Origin: Salinibacillus aidingensis
GTDB taxonomy: Bacteria; Bacillota; Bacilli; Bacillales; Alkalibacillaceae
Assembly (NCBI RefSeq): GCF_039522525.1
Contig: NZ_BAAADO010000005.1
Location: 186,001 to 250,000 of the forward strand
DNA: 64,000 nt
Direction: 5' to 3'
Below, piece by piece: positions 60,293 to 64,000 of this stretch. The position numbers and the translations under genes were made by a program. The stretch's first letter is position 1. Each line of letters starts with the position of its first letter. The notes under the pieces were generated by a model, which was not told the origin of the DNA, did not search any database, and saw only the letters and a program-made list of their open reading frames with translations.

Positions 60293-61276
60293 CTAGTTCG
60301 GAACGGGGTGCAGTTTCTTCTGCAGCTTTTCCTCCGAATAAATCCAACCGGTATAGGAATTCTTAATGTTATAATCATGGTCCAGCTTGACAACCGCCAC
60401 AAATGGATAATGCCCCTTGGAACGATAGCGTAAATCAATGAAGCGTACTTCCGTATAGCGGTCTAATTCTTCAATTTCCCAACGGTAGACAGGTGAAAAG
60501 GAGATAAATGCTTTGACATTCCGGTCCTGCAGCGCCTTTTTCATAGCTGGGTGGTCCGGGAGTTTTTTGCGAATAAAGGTATCCACAACTTTAATTTCCC
60601 CATTTTCAGCCTGGGCGACATAAAAATGGTCATCGGTGGTTATCGCCAGCTTCCAAAAATTATGCCTAATGGTTGGCGAAGTAACAATCTGCTCCACATC
60701 ATCAAATTGCTGATTAATTTTGGTTATGATGTCCTGCTTGTCATAGTACCTTTTCAAATAGTACAAAAACAGGACAAAATAGAGAATGAGAAAAGTAAAT
60801 CCGGGATCAGCATCGAAAATCAGCCAGGCAATAATTCCAATGATATGGAGGGCAAATATATATGGATCAAACGTATTGATCCAGCCGAGTGCTATCCAAT
60901 TCTGGTTAAACGGCCGGGCTGCCTGAGTCCCATAAGCATTAAAAATATCGACAAATACATGTAAAATCACAGCCAGGAGCGTCCAGAAAAACAAGTGCCA
61001 AAAAGCGGTCTCAGGTACGAATGTATGGATGGTCGTTGAAATGGCAGCTCCCCAGGCTAAAACTGCTGGCACGGAATGGGTAATTCCCCGATGGTTTCGA
61101 ATATACAATGCATTATTTTTAAATTTCAGGATGGTATCAAAGTCAGGAGCATTGGAACCTAAAAGTGTCCCGACTATTATGGATTGAAATACTATGGAAT
61201 CCTGCTGAACCACAGGATCGAGTGTTGAGAGGCCGCCCAGAGCGACTCCCATCGTGATGTGTGTGGCTGTATCCAT
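60293..61276 (-). CDS. yfhP: YfhP family membrane-bound metal-dependent hydrolase
   Basis: A 327-residue protein, the same length as B. subtilis YfhP as I recall it. The N-terminal membrane domain of the YbcI/YdjM type contains HITMGVALGGLS, GSNAPDFDTIL, NHRGITHSVPAVLAWG and HVFVDIFNAYGTQ, whose His/Asp residues form the proposed metal site. About five membrane helices precede a soluble C-terminal domain (from about 190). It is divergent from mutY. YfhP has been linked to membrane and secondary metabolite control in Bacillus; not testable here. Confidence 0.88.
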   Translation of the reverse strand: MDTATHITMGVALGGLSTLDPVVQQDSIVFQSIIVGTLLGSNAPDFDTILKFKNNALYIRNHRGITHSVPAVLAWGAAISTTIHTFVPETAFWHLFFWTLLAVILHVFVDIFNAYGTQAARPFNQNWIALGWINTFDPYIFALHIIGIIAWLIFDADPGFTFLILYFVLFLYYLKRYYDKQDIITKINQQFDDVEQIVTSPTIRHNFWKLAITTDDHFYVAQAENGEIKVVDTFIRKKLPDHPAMKKALQDRNVKAFISFSPVYRWEIEELDRYTEVRFIDLRYRSKGHYPFVAVVKLDHDYNIKNSYTGWIYSEEKLQKKLHPVPN

Positions 61277-61328
61277 CGTATCATCCCTTCAAAGATTTTG
61301 TTTTGCAGTAAGGAAGGAGTCATTCATT

Positions 61329-62402
61329 ATGTACGATTATCAATCCCGCGTTGAAGAATTGGATATAGAAGCTTTTCAAACGAATCTAATACAATGGTTT
61401 TCGGAAAAACACCGTGATCTTCCCTGGAGGCAGGATCCGACTCCCTATCACGTCTGGGTATCTGAAATTATGCTTCAGCAGACCCGAGTGGACACGGTGA
61501 TTCCGTATTATCAGCGCTTTATGGAAAAGTTCCCTACACCTGATGCGCTGGCAAAAGCTGATGAACAGGACGTTCTTAAGGTGTGGGAGGGCTTAGGATA
61601 TTATTCCCGTGCCCGTAATCTTCAAACCGCTGTACAAGAGGTAGTTGAAGAATACAATGGTAAAGTTCCTGATAATCCTAAAGAGCTCGGTAATTTAAAA
61701 GGAGTTGGCCCTTACACAAAAGGGGCCATTTTGAGTATCGCCTATCAGCAGCCAGAACCGGCTGTTGATGGAAATGTTATGCGTGTTATATCCCGTATTT
61801 TAAGAGTAGAAGAAGACATTGCCAAGCAGAAAACAAGAAAATTGGTTGAAGGTATCATTAGCGATATCATTTCCCGGGAAGATCCGTCGTCGTTTAACCA
61901 GGGTCTGATGGAATTAGGTGCATTAGTCTGTAAACCGAAAAATCCTGTTTGTTACGAATGTCCTCTTCAAGATCATTGTCAGGCGTATAAGCATGATTTG
62001 CAGGAAACCCTGCCGATTAAGTCATCCAAAAAGAAACAAAAAAGAAAACCATATGCTGTCCTGATAATTAGAAATGAAAAAGGAGAAATCCTTGTGCAAA
62101 AAAGGCCTGAAAAAGGGCTTCTGGCCAACCTCTGGCAATTTCCGATGATTTCATTGGAAGAGGTTGATTTCTCCAGCATCATCCAATGGTTCCGGAATGA
62201 GTACGGTCTTCAACTTGAGCTTGATCAACAGGTAACGAATATTAAACATGTGTTTTCCCATCTTGTATGGCAGCTGGATGTATATGCAGCTACGGTCAAG
62301 GATGGGACACTTGCGCAAGATAAGGGTGTTTTTCTGGATTATAGCGACTTAATACAGCTTCCTTTTCCAGTGTCCCATCAGAAAATGATCCCGTTTATAT
62401 AA
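61329..62402 (+). CDS. mutY: A/G-specific adenine glycosylase
   Basis: A 357-residue repair enzyme that removes A mispaired with 8-oxoguanine. Catalytic Glu46 is in WVSEIMLQQTRV, the helix-hairpin-helix is NLKGVGPYTKGA, and catalytic Asp147 is in AVDGNVMRV. The 4Fe-4S cysteines are 201, 208, 211 and 217. The C-terminal NUDIX-like domain (YAVLIIRNEKGEILVQKRP) recognises 8-oxoG. ATG 61329 follows AAGGAAGGAG; the longer open frame overlaps yfhP and is not used. Confidence 0.95.
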   Translation: MYDYQSRVEELDIEAFQTNLIQWFSEKHRDLPWRQDPTPYHVWVSEIMLQQTRVDTVIPYYQRFMEKFPTPDALAKADEQDVLKVWEGLGYYSRARNLQTAVQEVVEEYNGKVPDNPKELGNLKGVGPYTKGAILSIAYQQPEPAVDGNVMRVISRILRVEEDIAKQKTRKLVEGIISDIISREDPSSFNQGLMELGALVCKPKNPVCYECPLQDHCQAYKHDLQETLPIKSSKKKQKRKPYAVLIIRNEKGEILVQKRPEKGLLANLWQFPMISLEEVDFSSIIQWFRNEYGLQLELDQQVTNIKHVFSHLVWQLDVYAATVKDGTLAQDKGVFLDYSDLIQLPFPVSHQKMIPFI

Positions 62403-62546
62403 AGAGATAAACGGATCCTTTACAGTAGCCATTTCTTATTTTGCCTCCAATAAGAAATTCCATTCACGTGAGGAATTATTTGGTAACCAGGAATCAGGAT
62501 ATTGGTCTGGGTTATGGTTACATTAAGTAGTGCGGAGGTGATAAGG

Positions 62547-62729
62547 ATGGCTAACAAGAAAACCCAATCTGGCACTAATGTGCAGCATGTAAAACAACAA
62601 AACCAACAAGCTGCACAAGGCCAAAGCCAACAGCAAGGTCAACAGCAGTTTGGTGCTGAATTCGCTTCTGAAACGGATGTGCAACGCGTAAAACAACAAA
62701 ACCAAAAGTCTCAACAAAACAAAAAATAA
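62547..62729 (+). CDS. sspE: Gamma-type small acid-soluble spore protein
   Basis: A 60-residue Gln/Asn-rich spore storage protein. It has the characteristic FGAEFASETDVQRVKQQNQ; EFASETD is the germination-protease cut site. It has one such unit rather than the two seen in longer gamma-SASPs, with a related VQHVKQQNQQ segment before it. GCGGAGGTGATAAGG precedes ATG 62547. It lies in the mutY-sspE-ntdP order of B. subtilis. Confidence 0.93.
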   Translation: MANKKTQSGTNVQHVKQQNQQAAQGQSQQQGQQQFGAEFASETDVQRVKQQNQKSQQNKK

Positions 62730-62758
62730 CCCCCAATCCTCGTTGAGACCATGAAGAG

Positions 62759-62797
62759 CAGAGCACTCCAGATGATGCTGGAGTGCTCTTTTTCGTG
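62759..62797 (+). terminator. Terminator of sspE
   Basis: AGAGCACTCCAG paired with CTGGAGTGCTCT over a 6-nt loop, then TTTTTC. Confidence 0.9.
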
Positions 62798-62879
62798 GAG
62801 TGTATTCTGTTTTCATTTGGCTCGATGTATGGGTATAATATATACAGGACATGCGTTTGAGCGGAGAAAGGGAGATTTT

Positions 62880-63410
62880 ATGATAATTCCCGAGCCGGGT
62901 CAGAAAATAGAAATTCAAAGCTATAAGCATAATGGACAGTTGCATCGAGTTTGGGACAAAACAACGGTTTTAAAAGCGAACCACAATGTATTAATTGGCG
63001 GAAATGATCGGACCCAGGTGACCGAAAGTGATGGGCGGACATGGATCACCAGGGAACCCGCGATTTGTTATTTCCATGCAAAGTATTGGTTTAATGTCAT
63101 TGGCATGATTCGTACAGATGGACTTTATTATTATTGTAATTTAGGATCTCCGTTTGCTTTTGACGAAGAAGCGTTAAAATATATTGATTATGATCTGGAT
63201 ATTAAAGTTTTCCCGGATATGACATTCACGCTGCTGGATGAGGATGAATATGAGCAACATAAACAAGAGATGAATTACCCCCAGGTCATTGACTCGATTT
63301 TGCAAAACCAGCTTACGATTCTGCAGCGGTGGATTCGACAGCGTAAAGGGCCGTTTGCTCCGGAGTTTGTGGATCAGTGGTACGAGCGCTATTTAACATA
63401 TTTAACATAA
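62880..63410 (+). CDS. ntdP: Nucleoside tri-/diphosphatase NtdP (YgaC, DUF402)
   Basis: A 176-residue DUF402 protein. Family residues are in GQKIEIQSYKHNGQLHRVWDK, WFNVIGMIRTDGLYYYCNLGSP and KYIDYDLDIKVFPD, where Asp/Glu side chains bind the metal-nucleotide. Characterised relatives hydrolyse NTPs and NDPs. ATG 62880 follows GAGAAAGGGAG; an in-frame upstream extension reads through the sspE terminator and is rejected. Confidence 0.9.
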   Translation: MIIPEPGQKIEIQSYKHNGQLHRVWDKTTVLKANHNVLIGGNDRTQVTESDGRTWITREPAICYFHAKYWFNVIGMIRTDGLYYYCNLGSPFAFDEEALKYIDYDLDIKVFPDMTFTLLDEDEYEQHKQEMNYPQVIDSILQNQLTILQRWIRQRKGPFAPEFVDQWYERYLTYLT

Positions 63411-63437
63411 GAAGAAATAAATTATAGTAATGACACG

Positions 63438-63470
63438 TTTAAGGCCTGCCTGAGTCTTCAGCAGGCTTTC
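63438..63470 (+). terminator. Terminator of ntdP
   Basis: GCCTGC paired with GCAGGC around a loop of about 11 nt, then TTTCGTTC. Confidence 0.65.
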
Positions 63471-63552
63471 GTTCATGTTTTGGGGGTGCATGCTGCAAGA
63501 CTTCATAATTTTTTTAAACAAACACAGGATATGCACATGGGAGTGAGCAGTT

Positions 63553-64000
63553 TTGGGAGTTATTAAACGTTATTTACAGTTCGTAAAACCCTATAAATGG
63601 CGATTAATTCTAACCATTTTTATAGGGATATTAAAATTTGGAATACCGCTATTATTACCTTTAATTATAAAATATGTCATCGATGACGTTATCGGTGCTG
63701 AGCAATTATCACAGGCTGAAAAAATTGATCAGTTATTAATGATTATGGGTATTGCGTTCTTCGTCTTCCTAATCATTCGCCCGCCGATTGAATACTTCCG
63801 CCAGTATTTAGCACAATGGATCGGAAGCAAGATTTTATATGATATTCGGGATAAACTGTTTGACCATATTCAGAAATTAAGTCTGCGCTTCTATTCCCAG
63901 ACGAAAACCGGTGAGGTCATTTCCAGGGTCATTCATGACGTAGAGCAGACCAAACAGTTTGTAATTACAGGACTAATGAACATCTGGCTGGATATGATGA
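63553..64000 (+). CDS. ABC exporter (half-transporter), YgaD-like, 3' end beyond window
   Basis: The first 149 codons of an ABC half-transporter, cut by the window edge. Two membrane helices are visible (WRLILTIFIGILKFGIPLLL; LLMIMGIAFFVFLIIRPP). The coupling-helix region typical of MsbA/LmrA-type exporters follows (LYDIRDKLFDHIQKLSLRFY, TGEVISRVIHDVEQ). The TTG start is 6 nt after GGGAGTGA. In B. subtilis ygaD likewise follows ygaC. Substrate unknown. Confidence 0.88.
   Translation, partial: MGVIKRYLQFVKPYKWRLILTIFIGILKFGIPLLLPLIIKYVIDDVIGAEQLSQAEKIDQLLMIMGIAFFVFLIIRPPIEYFRQYLAQWIGSKILYDIRDKLFDHIQKLSLRFYSQTKTGEVISRVIHDVEQTKQFVITGLMNIWLDMM

Noticed and set aside
1..64000. Prophage, plasmid genes, integrases or full insertion sequences
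   Set aside because: No integrase, transposase, capsid, terminase or replication gene is recognisable. Mobile traces are limited to short palindromic repeats.

Overview
This is a chromosomal window from a spore-forming, Gram-positive bacillus (Bacillaceae). The evidence is strong purine-rich ribosome binding sites, frequent TTG/GTG starts, spore genes (sspK, gamma-type sspE, pdaA), and a gene order that follows the yfk-yfj-yfi-yfh-yga stretch of Bacillus subtilis. Landmarks of that backbone are a YfkF-like MFS protein, yfkD, yfkC, pdaA, a YfjP-like glycosylase, LnrJKLMN-like genes, yfhE, recX, yfhH, sspK, yfhP, mutY, sspE, ntdP and a YgaD-like exporter. A relative of Virgibacillus or Halobacillus is my guess; the sequence does not prove the genus.

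Layout. 1-7 kb: transporter, YfkD, MscS channel, a YuiF-type carrier bracketed by two copies of a palindromic repeat, an orphan hisD, and pdaA. 7.6-16.3 kb: DNA glycosylase, GNAT, a double ferritin-like protein, a HAD phosphatase, an SDR-heme O synthase pair, two tiny overlapping genes, DoxX, a FAD oxidoreductase and a voltage-sensor-like membrane protein. 16.3-17 kb: an internally deleted MMPL transporter. 17-19 kb: a membrane protein-CcdA-TlpA redox operon. 19-25 kb: membrane protein, pepV, a DUF1906 protein, small secreted or accessory proteins, a 0.75-kb gene-free tract and a zinc alcohol dehydrogenase.

25.2-38.6 kb: a complete type IV pilus locus. Six minor-pilin genes on the minus strand form two three-gene cassettes (PilV-, PilW- and PilX-like). 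Divergent from them is pilB-pilT-pilC-major pilin-pilD-pilM-pilN-pilO, followed by a leftover 3' fragment of a second, diverged pilO. This fits a monoderm retractile pilus: PilT is present and no secretin is encoded.

38.7-44.7 kb: a two-component system and three-gene ABC exporter of the LnrJKLMN (linearmycin resistance) type, separated by two small membrane proteins. 44.8-49.2 kb: acyl-CoA synthetase, lipoprotein, Gfo/Idh/MocA and aldo/keto reductase. 49.6-53.5 kb: a surface-display module of an (Asp-Ala)n acidic protein with an LPDTA sorting signal, a cytoplasmic protein with a toroid-like C-terminal half, and a class D sortase. 53.6-57.5 kb (minus): YxlEFG-like ABC genes and a seven-LysM protein. 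57.8-64 kb: tRNA-Ala, a striking cluster of DnaA boxes, then the conserved recX-to-ygaD segment.

Three points deserve most attention. They are the pilus locus with duplicated minor-pilin cassettes and a relic pilO end, the acidic LPDTA protein/toroid protein/sortase module, and the DnaA-box cluster at 58.08-58.25 kb. Dispersed palindromic repeats with a GGGGACAGTCCC core mark the edges of several gene modules.
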